Part shown: positions 45,699 to 54,512 of the stretch, one piece after another | Layout: each line of letters starts with the position of its first letter | How positions within the stretch are numbered: the first letter of the stretch is position 1 | NCBI RefSeq assembly: GCF_006542275.1 | Contig: NZ_CP041217.1 | Location: 682,001 to 746,000, forward strand | Length of the DNA: 64,000 nt | Reading direction: 5' to 3' | Source of the DNA: Saccharibacillus brassicae | GTDB taxonomy: Bacteria > Bacillota > Bacilli > Paenibacillales > Paenibacillaceae | The notes under the pieces: model-generated | Database searches by the model: none | Told to the model about the DNA's origin: nothing | What the model saw: only the letters and a program-made list of their open reading frames with translations | Program-made: the position numbers and the translations under genes

Positions 45699-46814
45699 TC
45701 AAGGCGAAGCTTCGGCCGCGGCCGCGCGGTGATTGCCGGCGAGCTCGTCTTTGAGCGCCTGCTTGGCGGCGGACAGCTCGCCGTCGTTAATGTACACGAA
45801 CGGACTGTTCCACGTGCCGGACACTTTCGGGAAACGGATATTCTCTTTGGGGATATCCCAATACGTTCTAACCAGATTGAGAATCTGCTTGTTCTCCAGA
45901 TCGGTCTCCGTATTGTGCGCTACCGCGTCGATCAACGAACCGGATTTGGTCAGCGCGTTGAACGACTGCACCTTGTCCATGATCGCGCCGATAACCTGCT
46001 GCTGGCGCTGGTTGCGGCTGAAGTCGTCCGACGGTGCCGTCGGCGGCGTGCAGTTCGTTTTGCGGTAGCGCACGTAATCGAGCGCGCTTTTGCCGTCCAG
46101 CTTCTGCAGGCCGGCTGTAAGATCGATGTTCGTGCCGTCCGCCGTATCTTTGTAGCACATGTCCATCGTCACGTCGACTTCGATGCCTCCGAGGGCGTCG
46201 ACGATGTCGCGCAGGCTCTCGAAGTTGACGACCGTCACGTAGTCGAGCGGAATGTCGAAATATTTGCCGAGCATCCGCTGCATCGCTTCTTTGGCTTCGC
46301 CTTCTCCCTTCTTTTCCTGCGCCAGGAAAGCGGGGTAGTAGGCGTTGACTTTGCGGACTTTGTAGCCTTCGAGTTCGATCCGCGTATCGCGGGGCAGCGA
46401 TACGACGGTCGCGGTGTCGGTATTCGGATTCAGCGCCGCCACCATCACGACGTCGGTGAGGTGGGAACCGGTCTCCGTCCGAAAATCGGTGCCGAGCAGC
46501 GCCATCGCGATCGGCTGCGTATCGGCGGGCTTGGCCGGTTCGCCGCCCGTGCCGATCGACTGCGATTTCTGATACACCCAGGCGAAATACAATCCGGCCG
46601 CGGCGATCAACAGAATCAGGAAAATGACGAAGAACGTCCAGAAGCGCTTGGCGCCGCTTTTTTTCTTTTGGCCTGCGGGCCGGCGTCCGCCGCCGTTACC
46701 TCCGCTGCCGCCGGAACCTCCGGCGCTGCGGCGGACCGGCGGCGCTTCCGCGGGCTTGGCGCCGCGGGCTGCGTTGGAACGCGGCGGAAGGCCGCCTCCT
46801 TGTGTACTGCTCAT
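45699..46814 (-). CDS. LytR-CpsA-Psr (LCP) family cell wall glycopolymer transferase
   Basis: LCP enzymes attach teichoic acids or other polymers to peptidoglycan outside the membrane. The 371-residue protein has a Gly/Pro-rich cytoplasmic head (about 1-55), one TM (about 57-78) and the LCP domain with LLGTDFRTETGSHLTDVVMVAALN, the phosphate-binding SLPRDTRIEL and a late YVRYRKTN segment. A DDFSRNQRQQQVI motif follows, also typical of the family. ATG 46814 follows AAGGAG by about ten bases; the TTG at 46841 is less likely. Confidence 0.93.
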   Translation of the reverse strand: MSSTQGGGLPPRSNAARGAKPAEAPPVRRSAGGSGGSGGNGGGRRPAGQKKKSGAKRFWTFFVIFLILLIAAAGLYFAWVYQKSQSIGTGGEPAKPADTQPIAMALLGTDFRTETGSHLTDVVMVAALNPNTDTATVVSLPRDTRIELEGYKVRKVNAYYPAFLAQEKKGEGEAKEAMQRMLGKYFDIPLDYVTVVNFESLRDIVDALGGIEVDVTMDMCYKDTADGTNIDLTAGLQKLDGKSALDYVRYRKTNCTPPTAPSDDFSRNQRQQQVIGAIMDKVQSFNALTKSGSLIDAVAHNTETDLENKQILNLVRTYWDIPKENIRFPKVSGTWNSPFVYINDGELSAAKQALKDELAGNHRAAAAEASP

Positions 46815-46899
46815 GTCTATCCAGCTCCTTCTCTTGTGCAATCCGCACGAATCGCGCAGGCGGCCGTTTCACAAGACCGTCTGCCGTTTTCCGTACAAA

Positions 46900-46941
46900 C
46901 GAAAACAGGGTCCGCACGCCACCCCGGCGGCGGACCCTGTT
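46900..46941 (-). terminator. Terminator downstream of typA
   Basis: AACAGGGTCCGC and GCGGACCCTGTT (46904-46915 and 46930-46941) form a 12-bp stem, followed on the minus strand by TTTTCGTTTG. The remainder of 46815-47024 shows no other feature. Confidence 0.75.
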
Positions 46942-47024
46942 CGCCGAACCGCCTGTCGTCTCGTAAATCAGACGTAGGCGGGGCGGGAAAAGTTACCGAT
47001 TGCTTGCTTTTGTCGTGCTATGGC

Positions 47025-48866
47025 TTACAGGCTCGCTTGAGCCGCTTTGCGTTGTTTCTCGAAACGTTCGCGCTCGCCTTTGTTCAGAATCTTTTTGCGC
47101 ATCCGAACGTTTTTAGGCGTGATTTCGCAATACTCGTCGTCATTGAGGTACTCCAGCGCTTGCTCCAGCGAGAACAGGCGAGGCGTCTTCATTTTGACCG
47201 TATCGTCTTTGGTCGCGGAACGTACGTTGGTCAGCTGCTTTTCACGGCAGATGTTAACGACGATGTCGTTGTCGCGAGTGTTCTCGCCGACGATCATGCC
47301 TTCGTATACTTCGGCACCCGGTTCAACGAACAGCGTACCGCGATCTTCGACGCCGAGAATGCCGTACAATGTCGCGTTGCCGTTCTCGGTCGAGACGAGT
47401 ACGCCCTGGTGACGTCCGCCAACCTGTCCGCCGATCAGCGGGCCGTAGCTGTCGAACGCGTGGTTCATGACGCCGTATCCGCGCGTCAAGCTCAGGAAGT
47501 TCGTGCGGTATCCGATCAGGCCGCGAGCCGGGATCAGGAACTCCAGGCGAACCTGGCCCGTGCCGTTGTTGATCATGTTGACCATTTCGGCTTTGCGTGC
47601 GCCGAGGCTTTCCATGACGGCGCCCGTGCTTTCTTCCGGCACGTCGATCAGCAGACGTTCGATCGGCTCCATTTTCTTGCCGTCGACTTCTCTGACGATA
47701 ACTTCCGGCTTGGATACTTGAAGCTCGTATCCTTCGCGGCGCATGTTCTCGATCAGGATGCCGAGGTGAAGCTCGCCGCGTCCCGATACGATGAACGCAT
47801 CTGGGCTGTCGGTCTCATCCACGCGCAGGCTGACGTCGGTCTCGAGTTCGAAGAACAGACGGTCGCGCAGTTTGCGGGAAGTGACCCATTTGCCTTCGCG
47901 GCCCGCGAACGGGCTGTTGTTGACGAGGAACGTCATCTGCAGCGTAGGCTCGTCGATCTTGAGGACCGGCAGAGCTTCCGGATTTTGCGGATCGGCGATC
48001 GTCTCGCCGATGTTGATGTCCTTGATGCCTGCGATGGCGATGATGTCGCCGGCGCCGGCTTGGTCGGTCTCGATCCGCTTCAGTCCCTGGAAGCCGAACA
48101 GCTTCTCGATGCGTGCCTGCTTCATGCCGCCGTCGCGCGTCATGACCGCAACGGATTGTCCTTGACGGATAATGCCGCGGTTAACGCGACCGATTGCGAT
48201 CCGGCCGAGGTATTCGTTGTAGTCCATCAGCGTAACGAGGAACTGCAGCGGCTCATCGACGCTTTCCGTCGGCGACGGAATGTTCTCGATAATCGTGTCG
48301 TACATCGCCTTCATGTTGTCGTCCTGCTGATCGGCGTTTTTGCTCGACGTGCCGTTCAGTGCGGAAGCGTACACGACAGGGAATTCGAGCTGTTGATCGT
48401 TCGCGCCCAGTTCGATGAACAGGTCGAGCACTTCGTCGATGACTTCCGACGGACGGGCAGCCGGACGGTCGATTTTGTTAACGACGACGATCGGAGTCAG
48501 GTTGTGCGCGAGCGCTTTGCCCAATACGAAACGGGTCTGCGGCATGCAGCCTTCGTAAGCGTCCACGACGAGCAGAACGCCGTCGACCATCTTCATGATC
48601 CGTTCCACTTCGCCGCCGAAGTCGGCGTGTCCTGGCGTATCCACGATGTTGATCAGGTAATCTTTATAAGGAATCGCCGTATTTTTCGCCAGAATCGTAA
48701 TGCCGCGTTCTCTTTCGAGATCGTTGGAGTCCATGGCGCGCTCTTGGACATGCTCGTGGTCGCGGAAAATACCGGATTGCTGAAGCAGTTTGTCAACGAG
48801 CGTGGTTTTACCATGGTCGACGTGAGCGATAATCGCGATATTGCGAATTTCTTGTCTTGAATGCAT
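47025..48866 (-). CDS. typA: Ribosome-associated GTPase TypA/BipA
   Basis: TypA is an EF-G-like GTPase that acts on ribosomes in assembly and stress. The 613 residues have G1 [10 protein letters not shown] (14-23), G3 [13 protein letters not shown]4 NKIDRP, the domain II beta barrel, and the TypA-specific C-terminal domain ending in [18 protein letters not shown] 48866 fits family N-termini ([19 protein letters not shown]); the upstream frame to 49004 covers the promoter. It corresponds to ylaG. Confidence 0.97.
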   Translation of the reverse strand: MHSRQEIRNIAIIAHVDHGKTTLVDKLLQQSGIFRDHEHVQERAMDSNDLERERGITILAKNTAIPYKDYLINIVDTPGHADFGGEVERIMKMVDGVLLVVDAYEGCMPQTRFVLGKALAHNLTPIVVVNKIDRPAARPSEVIDEVLDLFIELGANDQQLEFPVVYASALNGTSSKNADQQDDNMKAMYDTIIENIPSPTESVDEPLQFLVTLMDYNEYLGRIAIGRVNRGIIRQGQSVAVMTRDGGMKQARIEKLFGFQGLKRIETDQAGAGDIIAIAGIKDINIGETIADPQNPEALPVLKIDEPTLQMTFLVNNSPFAGREGKWVTSRKLRDRLFFELETDVSLRVDETDSPDAFIVSGRGELHLGILIENMRREGYELQVSKPEVIVREVDGKKMEPIERLLIDVPEESTGAVMESLGARKAEMVNMINNGTGQVRLEFLIPARGLIGYRTNFLSLTRGYGVMNHAFDSYGPLIGGQVGGRHQGVLVSTENGNATLYGILGVEDRGTLFVEPGAEVYEGMIVGENTRDNDIVVNICREKQLTNVRSATKDDTVKMKTPRLFSLEQALEYLNDDEYCEITPKNVRMRKKILNKGERERFEKQRKAAQASL

Positions 48867-48986
48867 GAATGGAATGTTCCCTTCTCTATTAAAAATGTTT
48901 AAAAAACTTGTACTCGGTGTATACGGGCCTAGGCTTCTCACAAAAGAAGCGTCTGGCAAAACCGCCGACGCTCCTCGATCCCTTTG

Positions 48987-49014
48987 ATTATACACGATTT
49001 TCATAAAATTTCAA
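48987..49014 (-). promoter_or_regulatory. SigmaA promoter of typA
   Basis: On the minus strand TTGAAA (49009-49014) and TATAAT (48987-48992) are 16 bases apart. A GCTTCT/AGAAGC hairpin lies in the untranslated leader near 48931-48950; no T run follows. Confidence 0.75.
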
Positions 49015-49020
49015 GACTTT

Positions 49021-49533
49021 TTACATTCTGCGCTTGCCGCGGCGTCCGGCGGGCTGAATTTCAGGCCAAAACACGAGCCACGCTCCCGACAAAATCAGCA
49101 AAACCGAGAAAGCGTAGAGAAAAAACGGGCCGAGCAGGCTGAAAATGAACAGTACGAGCGACAGCACGATCAAGCCGAGGGAAGCGTAATAAATTCCTTT
49201 GGGCCGGACCGGGCCGAGCAGCGCGTATTCGTACAGCCCGAGTCCCGGACCGAGCAGGAACGCCGGCCACAGCACTTCGATCAACCCGAATCCCCACGTG
49301 TTGCACAGCGAGAATACAAGTCCGTACACGGTCAGCGTCCCTCCGGGAATCAACGCCCAGGCGGGAAGCGCGCGCGAGGCGAAAGCCAGATGCAGGCCCA
49401 CGCCGGGAAGCAGGATCAGGAGCGGCCAGAAGACCCGGCCCAGAAAAGCGAATACGCCCCATTGTCCCAAGAGAATGATCAGTCCGGCAGTTAAAATAAA
49501 AATTCCGACAGCCTTTTTATCGTTTTTTGACAT
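49021..49533 (-). CDS. Hypothetical multi-pass membrane protein
   Basis: The 170-residue protein is very hydrophobic, with about five to six TM segments, a basic start (MSKNDKKAVG) and a basic tail (PAGRRGKRRM). Gly/Leu-rich repeats (LLILLPGVGLHLAF, FLLGPGLGLYEYALLGP) suggest a DUF5668/LiaF-like N-terminal membrane region, but I cannot name it firmly. ATG 49533 follows GAGGAG; the longer start at 49584 is basic and lacks a site. The stop lies next to the typA promoter. Confidence 0.7.
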   Translation of the reverse strand: MSKNDKKAVGIFILTAGLIILLGQWGVFAFLGRVFWPLLILLPGVGLHLAFASRALPAWALIPGGTLTVYGLVFSLCNTWGFGLIEVLWPAFLLGPGLGLYEYALLGPVRPKGIYYASLGLIVLSLVLFIFSLLGPFFLYAFSVLLILSGAWLVFWPEIQPAGRRGKRRM

Positions 49534-49670
49534 TCCGAGTCTCCTCTTGCGGAATTTTCGCGTTTTCCTGGCATGCGCCGCCAAGCGAGCATCCCATCCT
49601 TTTTATTATCGGACATGTTCGGCCTTTTATTCAGATAATTGCCAAAATTCCGCCTTGTTCTTGCCGTCGC

Positions 49671-50912
49671 TCAGAACCAGTCCGGATTGATCGCGGCCGA
49701 GGCGGCGTTCTCTTCGACGCGGAGGCGGGAACCGCCCGCGAACAGTTCGATCGTCTCGGTGCCCGCGGCCGCTTCTTCGATCAGCCGTTCGAGATTCGGC
49801 GTCATCGCTTCGACCTTGTTCACGATGCGCAGATTCGGATTGGTCGTCGGCGATTTCGGCACGAACAGCGTACAGCAGTCTTCATACGGCAAAATGGAAA
49901 TGTCGTACGTGCCGATTGTACGCGACAGGCGAATGATCTCGTCTTTGTCCGTCATGACGAGCGGCCGCAAAATCGGCAGCTCGGTCGCGCGCTCGATCAC
50001 GTTCATGCTCGGCAGCGTCTGGCTCGCCACCTGGCCGAGACTTTCGCCCGTAATGAGCGCCAGCGCTTTTTCCCGCTCCGCGACTATCGTCGCGATCCGC
50101 AGCATCGCCCGCCGCATCAGCGTGATCATCAGATTGTCCTGCCCCATCTGCGTGAACGACGTCTGGATTTCGGTAAAAGGCACGACGTGCAGACGCACTT
50201 TGCCCGCATATTCGGCCAGCGCCTGCGCCAGATCCACCACTTTTTCCTTAGCCTGCTCGCTCGTGAACGGATAGCTGTGGAAATGGATACATTCGACTTC
50301 CAGCCCCCGGCGCAGCGAAGACCAGCCGGCGACAGGGCTGTCGATTCCGCCGGACAGCAGCAGCAGCGCTTTGCCGTTCGTGCCGAGCGGGAAACCGCCC
50401 GCGCCGGGAATGACTTCGCCGAATACGTAAGCGGCTTTGTCGCGAATCTCGACCCGCAGTTCAAGCTCCGGTTCCCGGACGTCCACTTTCAGCAGCGGAA
50501 AGCGTTTGAGCAGCGGCGCGGCAATAAGCGGATTGGACTCCTGCGAAGAATGCGGAAAGTCTTTCCACACGCGGCGGACGTTCGTCTTGAACTTCGTTTC
50601 CCGCGTGATGTCCATCGCTTCGACGAGTTCTCCGGCCGCGCGCGCGATCTCTTCCAGTTCGGGCCGCACGGCCCGGACCGGACTCATCGACGTCATGCCG
50701 AATACGTTTTGCAGCACGGGAATGAGCGTCTCGACGTTCTCGCTGCCCGGATCGACGTAGATGCGTCCGAACTCGCGGCGGATCTTCGCGTCCGGGTACG
50801 GACGCAGCAGGGCGCGGACGTGTTCGACCGCGGCTTTTTCGAATCGTGCGCGGTTGCGGCCTTTGAGTGTCACTTCGCCGAACCGCAGCAGCAGGTAATC
50901 GTATTTTTTCAT
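49671..50912 (-). CDS. thiI: tRNA 4-thiouridine synthase ThiI
   Basis: ThiI makes 4-thiouridine at tRNA position 8 and can donate sulfur for thiazole. The 413-residue protein has an N-terminal ferredoxin-like plus THUMP region (about 1-165) and a PP-loop ATPase with SGGIDSP at 187-193. It lacks the rhodanese domain of the E. coli enzyme, as in Bacillus. It follows its sulfur donor, the cysteine desulfurase, almost directly. Confidence 0.96.
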   Translation of the reverse strand: MKKYDYLLLRFGEVTLKGRNRARFEKAAVEHVRALLRPYPDAKIRREFGRIYVDPGSENVETLIPVLQNVFGMTSMSPVRAVRPELEEIARAAGELVEAMDITRETKFKTNVRRVWKDFPHSSQESNPLIAAPLLKRFPLLKVDVREPELELRVEIRDKAAYVFGEVIPGAGGFPLGTNGKALLLLSGGIDSPVAGWSSLRRGLEVECIHFHSYPFTSEQAKEKVVDLAQALAEYAGKVRLHVVPFTEIQTSFTQMGQDNLMITLMRRAMLRIATIVAEREKALALITGESLGQVASQTLPSMNVIERATELPILRPLVMTDKDEIIRLSRTIGTYDISILPYEDCCTLFVPKSPTTNPNLRIVNKVEAMTPNLERLIEEAAAGTETIELFAGGSRLRVEENAASAAINPDWF

Positions 50913-50915
50913 TCG

Positions 50916-52067
50916 TTATCGTTTTCTCCCCTCAAACGGCGCCAGCCGGCCCACGGCCTTGTCCAGCGCCTCCGACAGCAGCCGGATCTGTTCTTGCGTA
51001 TGTTCTTCTCCGAGGCTCAAGCGGATGCCCGACGTCGCGTGCGGACGGTCCCGGCCCATCGCTTCGAGGACCCGGCTCGGTTTCTCGGTCTTCGCCGCGC
51101 AGGCGGACTGCGCCGACACCAGCACCCCAAGCTCTTCCAGCGTATGCAGAATGACCTGCGATTTCAAGCCCGGAAACGTAAAATGCACGATATGCGGAGC
51201 GGCCTGCGCCGGCTCGGTCAGCGTCAGCGCCCCGTGCCGCCGCACTTCCGCCGCGAGCGTCTCCCGCAGCGCGTTCAGCCGCGCCGCGCGCTGCGCCTGC
51301 CCTTCCGCCGCGAGGCGAAACGCTTTGGCCGCGCCCACGATCGAAGCGACGTTCTCCGTGCCGGCACGCATGCCGTTCTCCTGGCTGCCGCCCGACAGCA
51401 GCGGCAGCAGCTTGACGCCGCTGCGCACCATGAGCAGGCCGACGCCGCGGGGACCGCCGTTTTTGTGCGCCGATACGCTGTACAGGTCGATCCCGGCGGC
51501 TTGAAGATCAAGCGGCAGACGGCCGAAGCCCTGCACCCCGTCGACATGCAGCAGCGCGCGCGGATGAAGAGATTTGAGCCGCCGGCCGATCTCTTCGACC
51601 GGCTGCACCGCGCCCGTCTCGTTGTTCACGTGCATGACGCTGACGAGCGCCGTCCGTTCGTTGACCGCCTCCAGCAGTCTTTGGGGCGAGACGGTTCCGT
51701 CGGCTTCCGGCCGGACGTACGCCACTTCGAAGCCGAAATCTTCCAACTGGCGGCAGCTGGCATACACGGAAGCATGCTCGATCGCGGTCGTCACGATATG
51801 GTTCCTGCCGTCGCTGCGGCCGAGCATCGTGCCCTTGATCGCCAGATTGTTGCTTTCCGTCGCTCCGGAAGTGAACAGCACTTCCCCGGGCGTTACGCCG
51901 AGTGCCGCCGCGCACACTTCGCGCGCGCGCCGGAGCAGCCGGGCCGCGTCCTGACCGGCGCGGTGGATCGACGACGGATTGCCGCTATGCGCCTCCATCA
52001 CCTGGGCGACGGTCGCAACGACGTCGGGATGGGCGGGCGTCGAAGCCGCATGGTCGAAATTAAGCAT
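50916..52067 (-). CDS. Cysteine desulfurase, NifZ-type partner of ThiI
   Basis: A class V PLP enzyme that takes sulfur from cysteine as persulfide. The 383 residues have FTSGATESNN, the PLP lysine K202 in VSAHKNGGPRG, and the active-site cysteine C323 in SAQSACAAK. Adjacency to thiI (4 bases) matches the nifZ-thiI pair of B. subtilis, so it most likely serves tRNA thiolation rather than general Fe-S assembly (inference). AGAAGG precedes the ATG. Confidence 0.93.
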   Translation of the reverse strand: MLNFDHAASTPAHPDVVATVAQVMEAHSGNPSSIHRAGQDAARLLRRAREVCAAALGVTPGEVLFTSGATESNNLAIKGTMLGRSDGRNHIVTTAIEHASVYASCRQLEDFGFEVAYVRPEADGTVSPQRLLEAVNERTALVSVMHVNNETGAVQPVEEIGRRLKSLHPRALLHVDGVQGFGRLPLDLQAAGIDLYSVSAHKNGGPRGVGLLMVRSGVKLLPLLSGGSQENGMRAGTENVASIVGAAKAFRLAAEGQAQRAARLNALRETLAAEVRRHGALTLTEPAQAAPHIVHFTFPGLKSQVILHTLEELGVLVSAQSACAAKTEKPSRVLEAMGRDRPHATSGIRLSLGEEHTQEQIRLLSEALDKAVGRLAPFEGRKR

Positions 52068-52201
52068 ACACCGGAACCTTCTTTCGTTTTCTTATAGGAC
52101 TTGTTTTTTAGGCGAATTGTTTTCTTGGAGGGACTTTTCTGTGGTCTGTGGCAGGCAGATTGCCGTTTGCCGTTTGCCGGAGCCGGATTCCCTCGGACGG
52201 C

Positions 52202-52244
52202 AAAAAGATCAAAAAGGGAAAGTCGAGCTTTCCTTTTTGATCTT
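52202..52244 (-). terminator. Terminator downstream of the lytic transglycosylase
   Basis: A 17-bp inverted repeat with one bulge (arms 52205-52222 and 52228-52244), followed by TTTTTG on the minus strand. It lies 20 bases after the transglycosylase stop and 135 bases before the cysteine desulfurase start. Confidence 0.85.
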
Positions 52245-52262
52245 CGCCTGCGCCGAATCGGC

Positions 52263-53048
52263 TCAAATGTATTTCGCCTGGGCCGTTTCGACCCTGCCGA
52301 TATAATTTTGCGTTTCTCGCGGAAGCTGGTCGAACTTGGCGTTCAAATCGCTTTCGGTCCGGATGCCCAGACGCTGCAGCGTGCCCGGCCCCGCATTGTA
52401 AGCCGCAAGCGCCAACCGCTGCGATCCGTCGAACCGAAGCAGCATCGAAGCGATATAGCTTGCGCCTCCGTTGATGTTCTGCTCGGGATCGAACGAATTT
52501 TTGACACCCAATCCGGCGGCCGTTCCGTCCATGAGCTGCATCAATCCTTTGGCTCCCGCGCCCGATTGGGCGTTCGGGTTGAAGGAAGATTCCGCGTCGA
52601 TGATTCCGTTGATCAACGACTGCGGAATGCCGAACCTGGAACTTGCCGCCTGCACGAGGTCCGCGTATTGGGCCGCATTGCTGTTCGGCGTGCCGGATTT
52701 GACGGTCGGCTCGGACACGTTCGGCATGCTGATCTTGGCGGCCGAACGGTCCAGCGAAGCGCCGGCGGCGCCAGACGAGTCCGAAGCGCTGTCCAGCGAC
52801 ATGGCGCCGGGCTTGAGCTTGCCCATCTGGTTGGCCGGCAGCGCGATCGCGTCGAGCGTCTTCATCAGCTCCTGCGCCGATATCGAAGCGGTGCCGGACT
52901 GGTCCATCTTCTGCTGCAGCAGCGTGGCAAAGACCGAAGAGTCGATCTTGCCCTGTTCCATGCTCTTGAGCGAAGATTTGTCCAGATTCATACTGTCTAT
53001 CCACTGCAGCTCGATCAGCTGCTTGGCCGTCCTCGGATCGATAATCAT
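52263..53048 (-). CDS. Lytic transglycosylase (SLT domain) without signal peptide
   Basis: The enzyme would cut glycan strands of peptidoglycan. The 261 residues have a long N-terminal region with no signal peptide or TM, then an SLT domain (about 128-255) with catalytic E153 in DAESSFNPNAQSGAGAKGLMQL, DPEQNINGGASYIA and LALAAYNAGPG. It resembles B. subtilis CwlQ/YjbJ, which also lacks a classical signal and is tied to flagellar function. AAGGGAG precedes the ATG. Confidence 0.9.
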   Translation of the reverse strand: MIIDPRTAKQLIELQWIDSMNLDKSSLKSMEQGKIDSSVFATLLQQKMDQSGTASISAQELMKTLDAIALPANQMGKLKPGAMSLDSASDSSGAAGASLDRSAAKISMPNVSEPTVKSGTPNSNAAQYADLVQAASSRFGIPQSLINGIIDAESSFNPNAQSGAGAKGLMQLMDGTAAGLGVKNSFDPEQNINGGASYIASMLLRFDGSQRLALAAYNAGPGTLQRLGIRTESDLNAKFDQLPRETQNYIGRVETAQAKYI

Positions 53049-53091
53049 CCTTACACTCCCTTTCCAGCGTTGATCCGGAATCTCGGTGTCG

Positions 53092-53592
53092 TTAAGAACG
53101 CGGAGCGCTCATGCGGCGCTGGCTCAAATAATCGCTCTCGTAGTAATCCAGATCGTCACGCAGTTCTTCATACGTCTTGGTCACGTCGAGAATGACTTCG
53201 CGGGCCGGAGCCGCGATATGTCTGCGGAAACGAATCGCTTCCTGGCCGGTGTAAGCATAGCGGCCGTCTTCGGCATAACATTCGTTTTTCGGGTAAAAGA
53301 AGCTGTTGATCACGTTGTGGTATACCTTATACAGCGTATCTTCCGCGGAATTGACGTCGAAATTGGCCCGACGCAGCAGCACTCCGATTTTTTCGGAGGA
53401 CGTTTCCGAGAATACGAGCAGATGGCGAAGATCGGACAAGAAACCTTTGTAATAGGCGACTTCTTCCTCTTCCTGCGATTCGGCAAGCTGAGGCAGAGAG
53501 TATTCATTCAAAAAGTCTTCGATTCTCACGATGGCGGCTTTCAACTTATCCCTGGTCGATTCACACATTTTCTGTACGTTAGACGCTGACAT
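53092..53592 (-). CDS. DUF3907 (YpuI-like) protein
   Basis: A 166-residue soluble, largely helical protein. The segment YKVYHNVINSFFYPKNE, followed by YAYTGQEAIRFRRHIAAPAREVI and a C-terminal LDYYESDY, fits the YpuI/DUF3907 family of Bacilli; function is unknown. ATG 53592 has AAGGGGG about ten bases upstream; an in-frame start at 53814 lies in low-quality coding sequence and is rejected. Confidence 0.78.
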   Translation of the reverse strand: MSASNVQKMCESTRDKLKAAIVRIEDFLNEYSLPQLAESQEEEEVAYYKGFLSDLRHLLVFSETSSEKIGVLLRRANFDVNSAEDTLYKVYHNVINSFFYPKNECYAEDGRYAYTGQEAIRFRRHIAAPAREVILDVTKTYEELRDDLDYYESDYLSQRRMSAPRS

Positions 53593-53903
53593 AACGGCGT
53601 TTCCCCCTTGGTATTTGATCGCGCGAAGGCGCGAAGCGGGCTTCCTTGCAAACCCTGTCCCTGCTCCGTCCATCGTAGCATAAAATTGAAGTAAAAGCAT
53701 CCGCAAAGGGCCTGTGCCCCGCCGCCGATAAACAATCGTGATAAGCGGTCGATGCCGTGAAAAGAGATCGGATTCGAGGCGGGCCTTCGGAAGCTGCAAG
53801 AGAACGCGCCGCAAGATCCCTGTACCCGTTACTTAACCGGCAGCGCAATTTCAAAACGCGCGTACGGGGCGGGACCCGGCTGTCGATACAACGAAGCCCA
53901 AGC
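53593..53903. other. Intergenic region between rnpB terminator and DUF3907 gene
   Basis: About 310 bases with no supported gene. An 84-codon plus-strand frame (53757-54011) crosses the rnpB terminator and has no ribosome site. I see no clear promoter. Confidence 0.4.
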
Positions 53904-53945
53904 AAAACGGCGTCCGTTTCCTTCGCAAGAAGGAAACGGACGCCG
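53904..53945 (-). terminator. Terminator downstream of rnpB
   Basis: A perfect 15-bp inverted repeat (53909-53923 and 53930-53944) followed on the minus strand by GTTTTGCTT. It lies about 70 bases after the mature 3' end of rnpB. Confidence 0.75.
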
Positions 53946-54013
53946 CCAAATCGAAGTGTTCGTGCAAAACATTCGGTTCCCGACCGTCCCTGGGGCGCGA
54001 TCAAGATTTGAGG

Positions 54014-54450
54014 TTGCGCAGTGCGGAAAGCTTACCGTAAGCCGGGTTCTGTGCTACTTTGCGGTGCAGACGGGAACTACCCTCCCGCTGTGAGCGACAA
54101 TCATCTGTCTAGGCCGCACATTGCTGTACGGCTCAAGCGACCAACCTAAACGCACCCCGGGCAAGGGCTGCTTCCGGCAAGCCGGAAACGGCGTTTCATT
54201 AGGTCTTGCTTCGGATGGGGTTTACCAGGGACGAAGTCACCAGCGCCCCTCGGAGTCTCTTACACTCCGGTTCCACCCTTACCTGTGCACGCCCGAAAGC
54301 GGCCATCGGCGGTCCATTTCTGTGGCACTAATCCTTCAGCTCGCGCTGACTGGACGTTATCCAGCATCCTGCCCTGCGAAGCCCGGACTTTCCTCCCGTG
54401 CCGCCTTACGCGGCACCGGCGATTGTCTGTTAAACTTTCCTTAAGCAACG
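54014..54450 (-). ncRNA. rnpB: RNase P RNA, type A-like architecture
   Basis: The catalytic RNA that matures tRNA 5' ends. On the minus strand the conserved GAGGAAAGUCCGGGCU (P4 5' region), CAGGUAAGGGUG, CUGGUAAACCCC, GACAGAUGAUUGUCG and ACAGAACCCGGCUUA (P4 3' and tRNA CCA-binding region) are all present in order. GGAAAG near 54435 pairs with CUUUCC near 54022 as P1. Segments such as ACCGCCGAUGGCC and GGUCGCUUGAGCC match type A rather than the B. subtilis type B. Ends are estimated from P1 and the promoter. Confidence 0.93.
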
Positions 54451-54456
54451 GCATTT

Positions 54457-54485
54457 ATTATACCGCGAATTCCCGCGGGTGACAA
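54457..54485 (-). promoter_or_regulatory. Strong SigmaA promoter of rnpB
   Basis: TTGTCA (54480-54485) and TATAAT (54457-54462) on the minus strand are exactly 17 bases apart. The start would fall near 54450. Confidence 0.88.
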
Positions 54486-54512
54486 GCCTTTTTTCTTGAC
54501 ATGAACTTCTTC

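Noticed and set aside
45510..48860. A 1116-codon plus-strand open frame across four minus-strand genes
   Set aside because: It spans the 3' ends, intergenic gaps and terminators of several genes on the other strand; the length is due to GC-rich codon bias.
53757..54011. 84-codon plus-strand frame between DUF3907 and rnpB
   Set aside because: Starts without a ribosome site, covers the rnpB terminator and has composition unlike a protein.
54121..54482. Short open frames inside rnpB on both strands
   Set aside because: The region is a structured RNA with all conserved RNase P elements; frames are incidental.
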